Below are positions 1-7,162 of a stretch of DNA of 8,366 bases, piece by piece. This DNA is from JBFKOL01 sp041628815 (GTDB taxonomy: Bacteria > Bacteroidota > Bacteroidia > Chitinophagales > Saprospiraceae), in contig JBFKOL010000179.1 of NCBI GenBank assembly GCA_041628815.1, positions 1-8,366 on the forward strand, read 5' to 3'. Within the stretch, counting starts at the first letter, position 1; every line of letters starts with the position of its first letter. The notes below the pieces were generated by a model. The model was not told where the DNA came from, made no database searches, and saw only the letters and a list, made by a program, of their open reading frames with translations. Position numbers and translations under genes: made by a program.

Positions 1-1318
1 GACCAGGGGCATGCCCGTAACCGATACAGGCAAGGCCATAGCTATGCCGGTTGGCGAAGAGATCAAAGGTCGCCTATTTAACGTGGTCGGACAGGCCATC
101 GACGGAATTGGCGAAGTAGAGATCAAGGAAAATGCCTATCCAATACATCGCAAACCACCGACCTTTGAAGAGTTGTCCACAGAGGCTGAGGTATTGTTTA
201 CAGGTATTAAGGTGATCGATTTGATCGAGCCATATTCGAAGGGAGGTAAGATTGGATTGTTTGGTGGAGCAGGAGTGGGTAAGACTGTTTTGATCATGGA
301 ATTGATCAACAACATTGCCAAAGCTTATGAAGGCATTTCGGTGTTTGCCGGTGTCGGCGAACGCACGCGCGAAGGCAATGACCTTCTCAGAGAAATGCTG
401 GAATCAGGTGTCATTAAGTACGGAGAAGAGTTTATGCATTCCATGGAAGCCGGTGGATGGGATCTTTCAAAGGTGAGTAAAAAAGCCCTAAAGGACTCCA
501 AGGCAACGCTGGTATTTGGTCAGATGAACGAACCTCCGGGTGCACGTGCCCGTGTTGCTCTTTCTGGTCTTACAGTAGCAGAATATTACCGCGATGGAGA
601 TCTCTCAGATCCATCTGGCGGACGGGACATCCTGTTTTTCATTGACAATATTTTCCGCTTTACCCAGGCCGGATCTGAGGTTTCGGCACTTCTGGGACGC
701 ATGCCCTCTGCCGTGGGATATCAACCGACACTTGCCACGGAGATGGGTGTCATGCAAGAGCGCATCACATCTACGAAAAGAGGATCTATCACCTCTGTTC
801 AGGCTGTATATGTTCCTGCCGATGACCTCACAGACCCAGCTCCAGCAACCACTTTTGCGCACCTCGATGCGACAACGGTTCTGAGTCGTAAACTGGCAGC
901 TGAAGGTATTTACCCGGCAATCGATCCACTCGATTCAACTTCCAGGATCCTCGATCCTTCCGTTATCGGTGACGAGCACTACAACACAGCGTTCAAAGTG
1001 ATTAACATTCTTCAGAGATATAAGGAACTACAAGACATAATTGCCATCCTCGGTATGGAAGAATTGTCCGATGACGACAAAATGGTGGTGCACCGGGCAA
1101 GAAGAGTACAACGCTTTTTGTCACAGCCATTCCATGTTGCCGAACAGTTTACAGGTCTTGCAGGTGTCCTTGTACCTATCGAAGAAACCATTCGTGGGTT
1201 TAATATGATCCTAAATGGTGAAGTGGATGAGTACCCTGAGTCGGCCTTCAACCTGGTTGGAACTATCGATGACGCAATTGCTAAAGGAAAGAAAATGCTC
1301 GAAGCAGCATCTAAATAA
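1..1318 (+). CDS. atpD: F1F0 ATP synthase subunit beta (5' end outside the window)
   Basis: This is the catalytic subunit of F1, which makes or hydrolyses ATP on the cytoplasmic face of the inner membrane. The frame is open through the left edge (Thr-Arg-Gly before the first ATG at 11), and that ATG is internal: alignment from memory to E. coli AtpD places about 64 residues before it. Most of the N-terminal beta-barrel is therefore missing. Counting from the ATG at 11, the Walker A GGAGVGKT is at 85-92 (Lys91), the catalytic Glu is Glu117 in GERTREGND, and the Walker B Asp is Asp212 in FFIDNIFRF. The DELSEED lever appears as EELSDDD at 350-356. Relative to E. coli there is an insertion of about 27 residues around 136-162 and a smaller one (LSDPSGG region) just before Walker B, both familiar in Bacteroidota. 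All catalytic residues are intact. atpC follows after 11 bp. Confidence 0.98.
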   Translation, partial: TRGMPVTDTGKAIAMPVGEEIKGRLFNVVGQAIDGIGEVEIKENAYPIHRKPPTFEELSTEAEVLFTGIKVIDLIEPYSKGGKIGLFGGAGVGKTVLIMELINNIAKAYEGISVFAGVGERTREGNDLLREMLESGVIKYGEEFMHSMEAGGWDLSKVSKKALKDSKATLVFGQMNEPPGARARVALSGLTVAEYYRDGDLSDPSGGRDILFFIDNIFRFTQAGSEVSALLGRMPSAVGYQPTLATEMGVMQERITSTKRGSITSVQAVYVPADDLTDPAPATTFAHLDATTVLSRKLAAEGIYPAIDPLDSTSRILDPSVIGDEHYNTAFKVINILQRYKELQDIIAILGMEELSDDDKMVVHRARRVQRFLSQPFHVAEQFTGLAGVLVPIEETIRGFNMILNGEVDEYPESAFNLVGTIDDAIAKGKKMLEAASK

Positions 1319-1329
1319 AATTCGGCACG

Positions 1330-1584
1330 GTGAATTTAGTCATACTCACTCCTGAAAAAAAAGTTTACGAAGGCAGCATTACCTCGGTCAAAGTACCGGG
1401 CACTTCAGGTGAATTTGAAGTGTTAAAGGGACATGCGGCCATAGTCTCTTCTCTTGCCGAAGGTGCGGTCAGGGTTATTGGAGAAAATGGCAAACAACTG
1501 AAGTATACCATAGAACGCGGTTTCATTGAAGTACTGAACGATGAAGTCGCCTTGTTGGTCAGGGGTCTTCAAGTAGTTGAGTGA
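1330..1584 (+). CDS. atpC: F1F0 ATP synthase subunit epsilon, short form
   Basis: This is the small central-stalk subunit that couples F1 rotation to the membrane ring. The 84-residue product begins MNLVILTPEKKVYEGSI and has the family pattern of an N-terminal beta-sandwich: the PGTSGEFEVLKGHA segment at about 31-44 and the RGFIEVLNDEVALLV strand pair near the end. It stops where the beta-sandwich ends. The C-terminal two-helix domain, which inhibits ATP hydrolysis in longer (~135 aa) epsilon subunits, is absent. The start is GTG at 1330; no ATG or Shine-Dalgarno-like sequence precedes it, and the first residues match the family start. It lies 11 bp after atpD and is surely co-transcribed with it. 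Without the helical domain, epsilon-type autoinhibition is unlikely here (inference). Confidence 0.95.
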   Translation: MNLVILTPEKKVYEGSITSVKVPGTSGEFEVLKGHAAIVSSLAEGAVRVIGENGKQLKYTIERGFIEVLNDEVALLVRGLQVVE

Positions 1585-1628
1585 CCTTTTGTAAACATTT
1601 ATTTTGCCTTTTCTTGCTACCTTCAGGA

Positions 1629-1659
1629 TTGTGATTGAATTTATCATCACCTATCTTCG
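1629..1659 (+). promoter_or_regulatory. possible Bacteroidota-type promoter before the membrane-protein gene
   Basis: TTG at 1629-1631 is separated by 20 bp from TATCTTCG at 1652-1659, one mismatch from the Bacteroidota -7 consensus TAnnTTTG with the usual -33 spacing. The box ends only 2 bp before the ATG at 1662, so the transcript would be nearly leaderless or would start too late. A second -7-like sequence, TACCTTCA (1618-1625), would give a ~30-nt leader but lacks a well-spaced -33 partner. Read-through from atpDC is an alternative. Confidence 0.22.
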
Positions 1660-1661
1660 GC

Positions 1662-2330
1662 ATGGACCTGATCTACCGCAAAGAAAAATACAGGGAATAT
1701 CTTCGTCGTCTCAACCAACTCAAAGAGGATAACGACTACAAAGCCCATATTAACGAACTCAGGGAAGGGATCAACGCAGTCTTGAATGACCTCCGTGACA
1801 AGTCCGACATTGCGCAGGTACATATGTACTACGCCATCCTGTTGATACCCATCCTCGTCGTACTCATCTGGAGCGGCATCCAAAGCAGGGAAATCGGTTG
1901 GCCTTTTATACCACTGGTTCTCCTGGTAACATTTTTTGTGGTAGCCAACCTTCTGATGAAGAATGTCATCGCCTCCAATATCGAACTCAAATGGAAGGGT
2001 GAGATTTCCGAAAACAACGAAAGATCCTTCCTACAGTACAAAATAGAATACCTCAAAACAGGCCTTCGCGTGAAAACCATGCGCATGACCTTGCTGCAAA
2101 CTTTTTATTTTGTTTTTTTCCCTTTTTTACTGGTTTTCCTGTACCGCTTGATCCAGAACACGGATGCATTTGGACATATTGCATGGGACTACATCATCGC
2201 CTTTGCAATGTCAGCCCCCGCCTGGTGGTTCTTTTTCAAAAGAGACCGGGAAAATCAGGATGAGATTTACGATGTCATCAATCGTTTCGAGACTGCCCTT
2301 CTCTCAATGGAATCGCATGAAGGTCAATAA
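1662..2330 (+). CDS. unrecognised four-helix inner-membrane protein
   Basis: I do not recognise the family. The 222-residue product has a charged, probably helical N-terminus (1-54), two hydrophobic helices at about 55-72 and 79-99, a basic hydrophilic segment (100-145, with ELKWKGEISENNERSFLQYK), two more helices at about 146-164 and 174-192, and a charged tail (193-222). The distribution of Lys/Arg predicts both termini and the central segment in the cytoplasm, with very short outer loops. No catalytic motif, signal peptide or metal site is evident. I chose the ATG at 1662; the frame also allows a TTG at 1635 that would add nine residues, but those add nothing characteristic. It follows atpC by 77 bp on the same strand, and the next gene begins 99 bp later. 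The internal helix pair/helix pair arrangement could be an old duplication, but I see no clear sequence repeat between halves. Confidence 0.8.
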   Translation: MDLIYRKEKYREYLRRLNQLKEDNDYKAHINELREGINAVLNDLRDKSDIAQVHMYYAILLIPILVVLIWSGIQSREIGWPFIPLVLLVTFFVVANLLMKNVIASNIELKWKGEISENNERSFLQYKIEYLKTGLRVKTMRMTLLQTFYFVFFPFLLVFLYRLIQNTDAFGHIAWDYIIAFAMSAPAWWFFFKRDRENQDEIYDVINRFETALLSMESHEGQ

Positions 2331-2429
2331 TCCCGGATCATACAGATTTCGGTTAGTAAATTCATGATTCCATCTTATAATATGATAATTTCACTGCTTC
2401 TTTTTTCAAACCCTAACGTGTAATAACTT

Positions 2430-4691
2430 ATGCATAAAGAGATGGCATACAGCTACCTCGATCAATTGAACGACACCCAACGACAAGCTGTACTGACTAC
2501 GGATGGGCCCGTGATGGTAATAGCTGGTCCTGGTTCGGGAAAGACCCGGGTGCTGACCTATCGCATCGCTCATCTCATCAATACGGGAGTGGCACCATGG
2601 CAGATACTGGCTTTGACATTCACCAATAAGGCAGCACGGGAAATGAAAGAACGCATAGAGCGCGTGGTGGGTCATAAGGCACAAAAAGTCTGGGCAGGAA
2701 CATTTCATTCTCTGTTCGCTCGTATTCTGCGAGTCGAAGCGCATCACCTCGGCTATCCCAACGATTTCACCATTTACGATACAGACGACACAAAAAGTGT
2801 GCTGTCTGAGATCATCAAACAAATGAAATTGGATGCCAAACAATATCCTGTCGGTGCGTTGCGGTCAAGGATATCTTCGGCCAAAAGCAATCTTATCACA
2901 CCGAAGGCCTATGCCGTGAACGAAGAACTCATGCAGTACGACCGGATGAACAGGATGCCATTACTGCATATCATCTATGAAAAGTACGCACATAAATGCC
3001 TTCGTTCAGGAGCTATGGATTTTGATGACCTCTTGTTACAGATGTTCAAGTTGATGTATCAGAATCCCGAAAATGTCAAGGCGAGGTATCAAAATCAATT
3101 TCAATACATTCTTGTCGACGAGTTTCAGGATACCAATTTCTTGCAGTACGAGATTCTGAAACAGTTTGCCAAATTTGAAGAGAGCCCTCGGAATATTTGT
3201 ATCGTTGGTGATGACGCCCAAAGTATATATTCCTTTAGGGGTGCCACCATTGAAAACATCCTTCAGTTCGAGAGTGACTTCCCAGATGTAAAAACATTCA
3301 AGCTCGAACGCAACTATCGCTCAACGTCGCACATTGTTGAAGCTGCCAATGGGGTCATATCGTATAACGAAAGGCAGATCAAAAAGAGAATATGGACAGA
3401 TAGAGAAGGTGCGCGCAAGATCAAGATCATTAAAACGCTCACTGACAATGAGGAGGGCAAAAGGGTTGCAGATCTGATCGTCGAACAGAAAAATCGCTAT
3501 TCACTTGAAAACAAGGAAATTGCGGTACTCTACCGCACCAATGCTCAATCCAGGATTTTCGAAGAGCACTTAAGGAGATACAATATTCCCTACAGGATTT
3601 ATGGAGGACTATCCTTTTATCAACGCAAGGAAATAAAGGACATCCTGGCTTATATGCGGCTCACCGTGAATCCGCGCGATAACGAAGCATTTAAACGGGT
3701 GGTCAATTACCCACGCAGAGGTTTTGGTTCCAAGAGCCTTCAAGACCTCATAGATTTTGCTGAGGACAACGATATGAGCATTTTCGAATGTATCCCCATG
3801 GCAAAGCTCTCGTCGCGTGCCCAGACCACCATTACAGAATTTATGAGGCTGATAGCCAATTTTAGAACCCGTGCAGAGGCACACAATGCCTATGATACCG
3901 CGGTTTATATTGCTAAAAAGTCCGGTATCGTAGATTTGCTAAAAGCCGATGGCAGCATGGAGGGCTTGGCACGGCTCGATAACATCAATGCCCTGCTCGA
4001 TGGTATCCAGGAATTTGTAGAAGATGATGTCCTTGAACCTGGTGAGACGGTAGCCGATAAATCGCTCGCCAAATACCTGCAAAACATCGCACTGATCACG
4101 GATATGGACACCGACCAGGAATCAACAGATGTGGTAACGCTTATGAGTGTACATGCGGCCAAAGGCCTCGAATTCAGATCTATATTCGTCGTAGGCCTCG
4201 AAGAAAACCTGTTCCCTTCATACCTGTCGCTGTCCGACCCCAACCAACTGGACGAAGAAAGAAGGCTCTTCTATGTTGCCATTACTCGTGCCGAAGAGCT
4301 GCTGACTCTGACCTACGCCAACAGCAGGTACCAATATGGACAGATGAGGTTTAATGATCCCAGCCGCTTCCTAGAAGAAATACCTCCCGAACATGTTGAT
4401 TCCATAATTCCTGTAAAATCAACGCCCTCATTTGGAACGCCCAAAGTCTTGGGCTCTTTCAAACGGCTTACCAATAAGAACTCACTCCCCAAAATCGATG
4501 TTGCTGACTTTGTCCCCAACGACCCATCGGAAATAGAAAGCGGGATGAAAGTAATGCATCTCAAATTTGGTGAGGGCAAGGTTCTTGAAATCGATGAACG
4601 AAACGTAGCGACCATATTCTTTGAAGAAATAACCGAAAACCCGAAGAAGAGAATCATGCTTCAATATGCAAAACTGCAAATCATCGAGTAA
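2430..4691 (+). CDS. uvrD: UvrD/PcrA-type superfamily 1 DNA helicase
   Basis: This is an ATP-driven 3'-to-5' DNA translocase/helicase of the UvrD/PcrA group, acting in nucleotide-excision and mismatch repair and in removing proteins from DNA. All SF1A motifs are visible in the 753-residue product: Q motif (LNDTQRQAV, 13-21), Walker A GPGSGKT (33-39), Ia (LTFTNKAAREM), Ib (GTFHSLFARIL), Walker B DEFQDT (230-235), III (GDDAQSIYSFRG, 260-271), IV (ERNYRST), V (SVHAAKGLEF, 573-582) and VI (YVAITRAEE, 615-623, arginine finger Arg620). The C-terminus (about 705-751, KFGEGKVLEI) is the Tudor-like fold of PcrA/UvrD that contacts partners such as RNA polymerase. This tail and the length favour PcrA/UvrD over Rep or RecB/AddA. 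An ATG at 2442 (residue 5) is an equally possible start; no Shine-Dalgarno site decides between them. Nothing is missing or broken. PcrA would be an equally correct name. Confidence 0.96.
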   Translation: MHKEMAYSYLDQLNDTQRQAVLTTDGPVMVIAGPGSGKTRVLTYRIAHLINTGVAPWQILALTFTNKAAREMKERIERVVGHKAQKVWAGTFHSLFARILRVEAHHLGYPNDFTIYDTDDTKSVLSEIIKQMKLDAKQYPVGALRSRISSAKSNLITPKAYAVNEELMQYDRMNRMPLLHIIYEKYAHKCLRSGAMDFDDLLLQMFKLMYQNPENVKARYQNQFQYILVDEFQDTNFLQYEILKQFAKFEESPRNICIVGDDAQSIYSFRGATIENILQFESDFPDVKTFKLERNYRSTSHIVEAANGVISYNERQIKKRIWTDREGARKIKIIKTLTDNEEGKRVADLIVEQKNRYSLENKEIAVLYRTNAQSRIFEEHLRRYNIPYRIYGGLSFYQRKEIKDILAYMRLTVNPRDNEAFKRVVNYPRRGFGSKSLQDLIDFAEDNDMSIFECIPMAKLSSRAQTTITEFMRLIANFRTRAEAHNAYDTAVYIAKKSGIVDLLKADGSMEGLARLDNINALLDGIQEFVEDDVLEPGETVADKSLAKYLQNIALITDMDTDQESTDVVTLMSVHAAKGLEFRSIFVVGLEENLFPSYLSLSDPNQLDEERRLFYVAITRAEELLTLTYANSRYQYGQMRFNDPSRFLEEIPPEHVDSIIPVKSTPSFGTPKVLGSFKRLTNKNSLPKIDVADFVPNDPSEIESGMKVMHLKFGEGKVLEIDERNVATIFFEEITENPKKRIMLQYAKLQIIE

Positions 4692-4700
4692 GACGTCTTA
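4689..4700. repeat. 12-bp perfect palindrome over the helicase stop codon
   Basis: TAAGACGTCTTA is a perfect inverted repeat whose first three bases are the TAA stop of the helicase gene. As RNA it could form only a 4-bp stem with an ACGT loop, followed by TTTAGG, so it would be a very weak terminator. It could also be a protein-binding site or chance. Confidence 0.4.
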
Positions 4701-4717
4701 TTTAGGTCATTGACTGC

Positions 4718-4738
4718 CTTCTTTCAGACTTCTTCAGA
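4718..4738 (+). repeat. imperfect tandem repeat upstream of queG
   Basis: CTTCTTTCAGA (4718-4728) is followed at once by CTTCTTCAGA (4729-4738), differing by a single T. It lies in the 79-bp gap between the helicase gene and queG. It could be slippage in a pyrimidine-rich leader; no function is evident. Confidence 0.5.
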
Positions 4739-4770
4739 TTTGAACTTGTATTTGCTTGATTTCAAAGCCA

Positions 4771-5706
4771 ATGGACAAGCTTGAGCTGACACAAAAAATC
4801 AAACGATTGGCCCTGGATCATGGTTTTGACCAGGTAGGCATAGCCCGTGCAGAATTTTTAGATACAGAAGCCCGGCATCTCGAATCATGGTTGGCTGATA
4901 ACAACCACGGGACCATGTCTTATATGGCAGATCACTTTGACAAACGCGTAGACCCCAGGTTGCTTGTGCCAGGAGCTAAGTCCGTAATTTCCTTAACCTA
5001 CAACTACTATTACGACCAGAAACAAAAAGATCCATTGGCCCCAAAAATTTCGATGTATGCTTATGGCAGGGATTACCACAAAGTGATTCGAAAGAGGCTC
5101 AAAGCTCTCTTTCACGCCATCAGGCAAGTGGCTGGAGATGTACAGGGAAGATGCTTTGTCGATTCTGCTCCCGTCATGGAACGCGATTGGGCCAAACGCT
5201 CGGGATTGGGTTGGATTGGAAAACACACCTTACTGATCAATAAAAAGAGGGGCTCCTATTTCTTTCTGGGTGAGATTATTTCCGACCTGGACCTGCTGCC
5301 AGATGCACCTGTTGCCGACCACTGTGGAACCTGTACCAAATGCATCGATGCATGCCCGACCAATGCCATCTACCCCGCCGGCTATGTAATCGATGCGTCC
5401 AAATGCATTTCTTACCTGACCATAGAACTTAAGGACGAAATCCCTCTGGACTTTGCAGGTAATATGGAAAGTTGGATGTTTGGATGTGACATATGTCAAG
5501 AGGTATGTCCCTGGAACAGATTTTCCATTCCCCATGAAGAACCAGAATTTTCGCCGAGTGATCAACTCCTAGAGATGACCGCCGACGAGTGGGAATTGTT
5601 GACTGAGGAAACATTCCACATTTTGTTCAAAGGATCTGCCGTAAACAGGACCAAGTTCAAAGGACTGCAAAGAAATATCTCTTTTCTGCGGAGAAAAAAG
5701 ATGTGA
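4771..5706 (+). CDS. queG: epoxyqueuosine reductase, short form
   Basis: This cobalamin- and iron-sulfur-dependent cytoplasmic enzyme performs the last step of queuosine synthesis, reducing epoxyqueuosine to queuosine at the wobble base of tRNAs with GUN anticodons. The 311-residue product has the N-terminal DUF1730 cobalamin-binding region, then DSAPVMERDWAKRSGLGWIG at 131-150 (Asp131 is in the position of the family's catalytic acid). Eight cysteines suit two 4Fe-4S clusters: Cys185, 188, 191 and 195 in CGTCTKCIDACP, Cys212, and Cys239, 242 and 246 in GCDICQEVCPWN. Family structures pair them as 185/188/191/246 and 195/212/239/242. E. coli and B. subtilis QueG (about 380 aa) have a C-terminal HEAT-like region that binds tRNA; it is absent here, as is common in Bacteroidota. 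The ATG at 4771 was preferred to a TTG at 4756. The AI-2E gene follows after 31 bp. Confidence 0.96.
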   Translation: MDKLELTQKIKRLALDHGFDQVGIARAEFLDTEARHLESWLADNNHGTMSYMADHFDKRVDPRLLVPGAKSVISLTYNYYYDQKQKDPLAPKISMYAYGRDYHKVIRKRLKALFHAIRQVAGDVQGRCFVDSAPVMERDWAKRSGLGWIGKHTLLINKKRGSYFFLGEIISDLDLLPDAPVADHCGTCTKCIDACPTNAIYPAGYVIDASKCISYLTIELKDEIPLDFAGNMESWMFGCDICQEVCPWNRFSIPHEEPEFSPSDQLLEMTADEWELLTEETFHILFKGSAVNRTKFKGLQRNISFLRRKKM

Positions 5707-5737
5707 ACTTTAAACGAGTAAGCCTATATTCGTTGGC

Positions 5738-7009
5738 ATGCCGTTTTTAGCATATCGCAAGTATGTCGTAGCCCTTGTACCGCTAGCCATATTTGGTCTG
5801 ATCGCATACTTTTTCAGCGATATACTGACGTATGTCATCCTCGCATGGGTACTTTCTATGATTGGAGCCCCGGCCAATTCCGTTTTTAAGAAATACCTCG
5901 GAAAAAATACCGCCGCTATCCTCACCCTGCTGTCCTTTACAATTGTTATGGGCATACTGCTCTGGGTGTTCATTCCACCCATGTTGCAACAAGCTAGAAA
6001 TTTCGGCAACATTGATTACGACGAACTCATTGTAAGTCTTGAAGAACCCGTCAATGACTGGAAAAAATGGCTCGTACAAAAGGGTCTGATGGAAGATATT
6101 CCTCCAAAATCCGTTCGCGATTCTATTAGATTGGTAGAGAATGACAAAAGCCATCTAAGGATTATCGAAATTGACTCCATTCTTCAAAGACGGGGTGACA
6201 GTTCGACTATGGGTATTACCCTCATTTTCAACATCCACGATCACTCCGATAAGAATGTCACAGAAGAACCCAAAGAAATTGATGAAGCGGAGACCTTCTT
6301 CGACCAAGTCAAAATCAACTTATTGAAATTTTTTGATCCTTCGCGGATTCCACAGTTATTCAGTTCCATTGTTGGCTTTTTTGGCAATCTCCTCATTGCA
6401 GTTCTTTCGATTTTTTTCATTGCCTTTTTCTTTCTAAAAGAACAGGGGCTGTTCTCTCAGATCGTAAGGGCATTGGTGCCCAACGAATATGAGGACCAGG
6501 CCGTACATGCCATTGATGAAACAAGCGACCTGCTGATTCGTTATTTTGTTGGAATCGCACTACAGGTCACCATCATTACGATATTCATTACCACCGTACT
6601 GACATTCCTCGATTTTAAAAATGCTTTGCTCATTGGATTTTTTGCTGCTATCATGAACGTGATACCCTATATAGGGCCAATGCTGGGTGCAGTATTTGGC
6701 ATCACCATAGCCGTCTCATCCAACCTGGGTGCTCCATTTTATACGGAGCTGATGCCTAAAATGCTACAAGTGGCTGCCGTATTTGGAGTCATGCAATTGA
6801 TGGATAACTTTATCCTTCAACCCAATATTTTTTCCAAAAGTGTCAAGGCTCACCCTCTTGAGATATTCATCGTTGTCCTTGTTGGCGCCAAGTTGGGTGG
6901 CATACTGGGTATGGTCGTCGCCATCCCCATCTACACCATTCTCCGTGTGGTAAGCAAGGTTTTCCTGAGTGAATTCAAAATTGTTCAACGCATTACTAGC
7001 GGAATGTAG
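5738..7009 (+). CDS. AI-2E family transporter (PF01594) with a long hydrophilic insertion
   Basis: This inner-membrane protein belongs to the AI-2E family, whose members include TqsA (autoinducer-2 export), PerM and some Na+/H+ antiporters. Substrates differ widely, so none is assigned here. The 423-residue product has about eight hydrophobic segments: near 8-26, 29-45, 58-80, 208-234, 264-292, 294-326, 341-360 and 372-404. Family hallmarks are NALLIGFFAAIMNVIPYIGP (295-314) and NIFSKSVKAHPLEIFIVVL (363-381) with GAKLGGILGMVVAIPIY (383-399). Between the third and fourth segments lies a hydrophilic region of about 125 residues. Its middle part (about 122-190, rich in Asp/Glu/Lys) makes the protein longer than the usual ~350 aa. 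The start ATG at 5738 is 31 bp after the queG stop, suggesting co-transcription. A -7-like TATATTCG (5725-5732) sits 5 bp before the ATG, too close for a normal leader. Confidence 0.92.
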   Translation: MPFLAYRKYVVALVPLAIFGLIAYFFSDILTYVILAWVLSMIGAPANSVFKKYLGKNTAAILTLLSFTIVMGILLWVFIPPMLQQARNFGNIDYDELIVSLEEPVNDWKKWLVQKGLMEDIPPKSVRDSIRLVENDKSHLRIIEIDSILQRRGDSSTMGITLIFNIHDHSDKNVTEEPKEIDEAETFFDQVKINLLKFFDPSRIPQLFSSIVGFFGNLLIAVLSIFFIAFFFLKEQGLFSQIVRALVPNEYEDQAVHAIDETSDLLIRYFVGIALQVTIITIFITTVLTFLDFKNALLIGFFAAIMNVIPYIGPMLGAVFGITIAVSSNLGAPFYTELMPKMLQVAAVFGVMQLMDNFILQPNIFSKSVKAHPLEIFIVVLVGAKLGGILGMVVAIPIYTILRVVSKVFLSEFKIVQRITSGM

Positions 7010-7037
7010 CGCCCAGCATCTCTTAAACACCGAGTTC

Positions 7038-7057
7038 GAAACCTATAATGAAACCTA
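7038..7057. repeat. short direct repeat in the convergent spacer
   Basis: GAAACCTA occurs at 7038-7045 and again at 7050-7057, a 12-bp period separated by TAAT. It lies between the two convergent gene groups, 30 bp past the AI-2E stop codon. It is too short to exclude chance. Confidence 0.4.
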
Positions 7058-7072
7058 ATCTCCTTGGCCATT

Positions 7073-7087
7073 CCTGTATATAACAGG
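7073..7087. terminator. weak hairpin between convergent genes
   Basis: CCTGT (7073-7077) and ACAGG (7083-7087) can form a 5-bp stem around an ATATA loop. It lies midway in the 140-bp gap where the + strand genes meet the - strand genes, a natural place for a bidirectional terminator. There is no long T-run on either side (only TGATTTCTTT on the + side), so termination would be inefficient by this element alone. Confidence is low. Confidence 0.25.
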
Positions 7088-7136
7088 CCGTGATTTCTTT
7101 AATCATTCGCAGTGATCGCTTCAGGTACTCAACCAA

Positions 7137-7162
7137 TCAGGCGGGATTGTCAGGCGGGATCC
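7137..7162. repeat. 13-bp tandem duplication across the end of the DUF4197 gene
   Basis: TCAGGCGGGAT occurs at 7137-7147 and 7150-7160, two consecutive 13-bp units that share their first 11 bases. On the - strand the unit contains the TGA stop codon of the DUF4197 gene (7152-7150), so a second copy of the codon and its flank lies just downstream. This looks like a replication-slippage duplication that leaves the protein unchanged. Confidence 0.6.

Noticed and set aside
594..884. 96-codon + strand frame and 85-codon - strand frame inside atpD
   Set aside because: Both overlap the most conserved part of AtpD (Walker B and following) and are explained by its base composition.
2331..2429. TATAAT-like sequence (TTATAATATG) before the helicase gene as a promoter
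   Set aside because: It does not fit the Bacteroidota -33/-7 pattern and no partner element lies at the right distance; the spacer is AT-rich enough to produce it by chance.
2406..2843. 145-codon open frame on the - strand inside the helicase gene
   Set aside because: It lies opposite the conserved helicase motifs Q to Ib and its translation is Cys/His-rich with no family resemblance; it is a coding shadow.
5783..6154. 123-codon open frame on the - strand inside the AI-2E gene
   Set aside because: It overlaps a confidently identified gene, and the translated sequence resembles no protein family.
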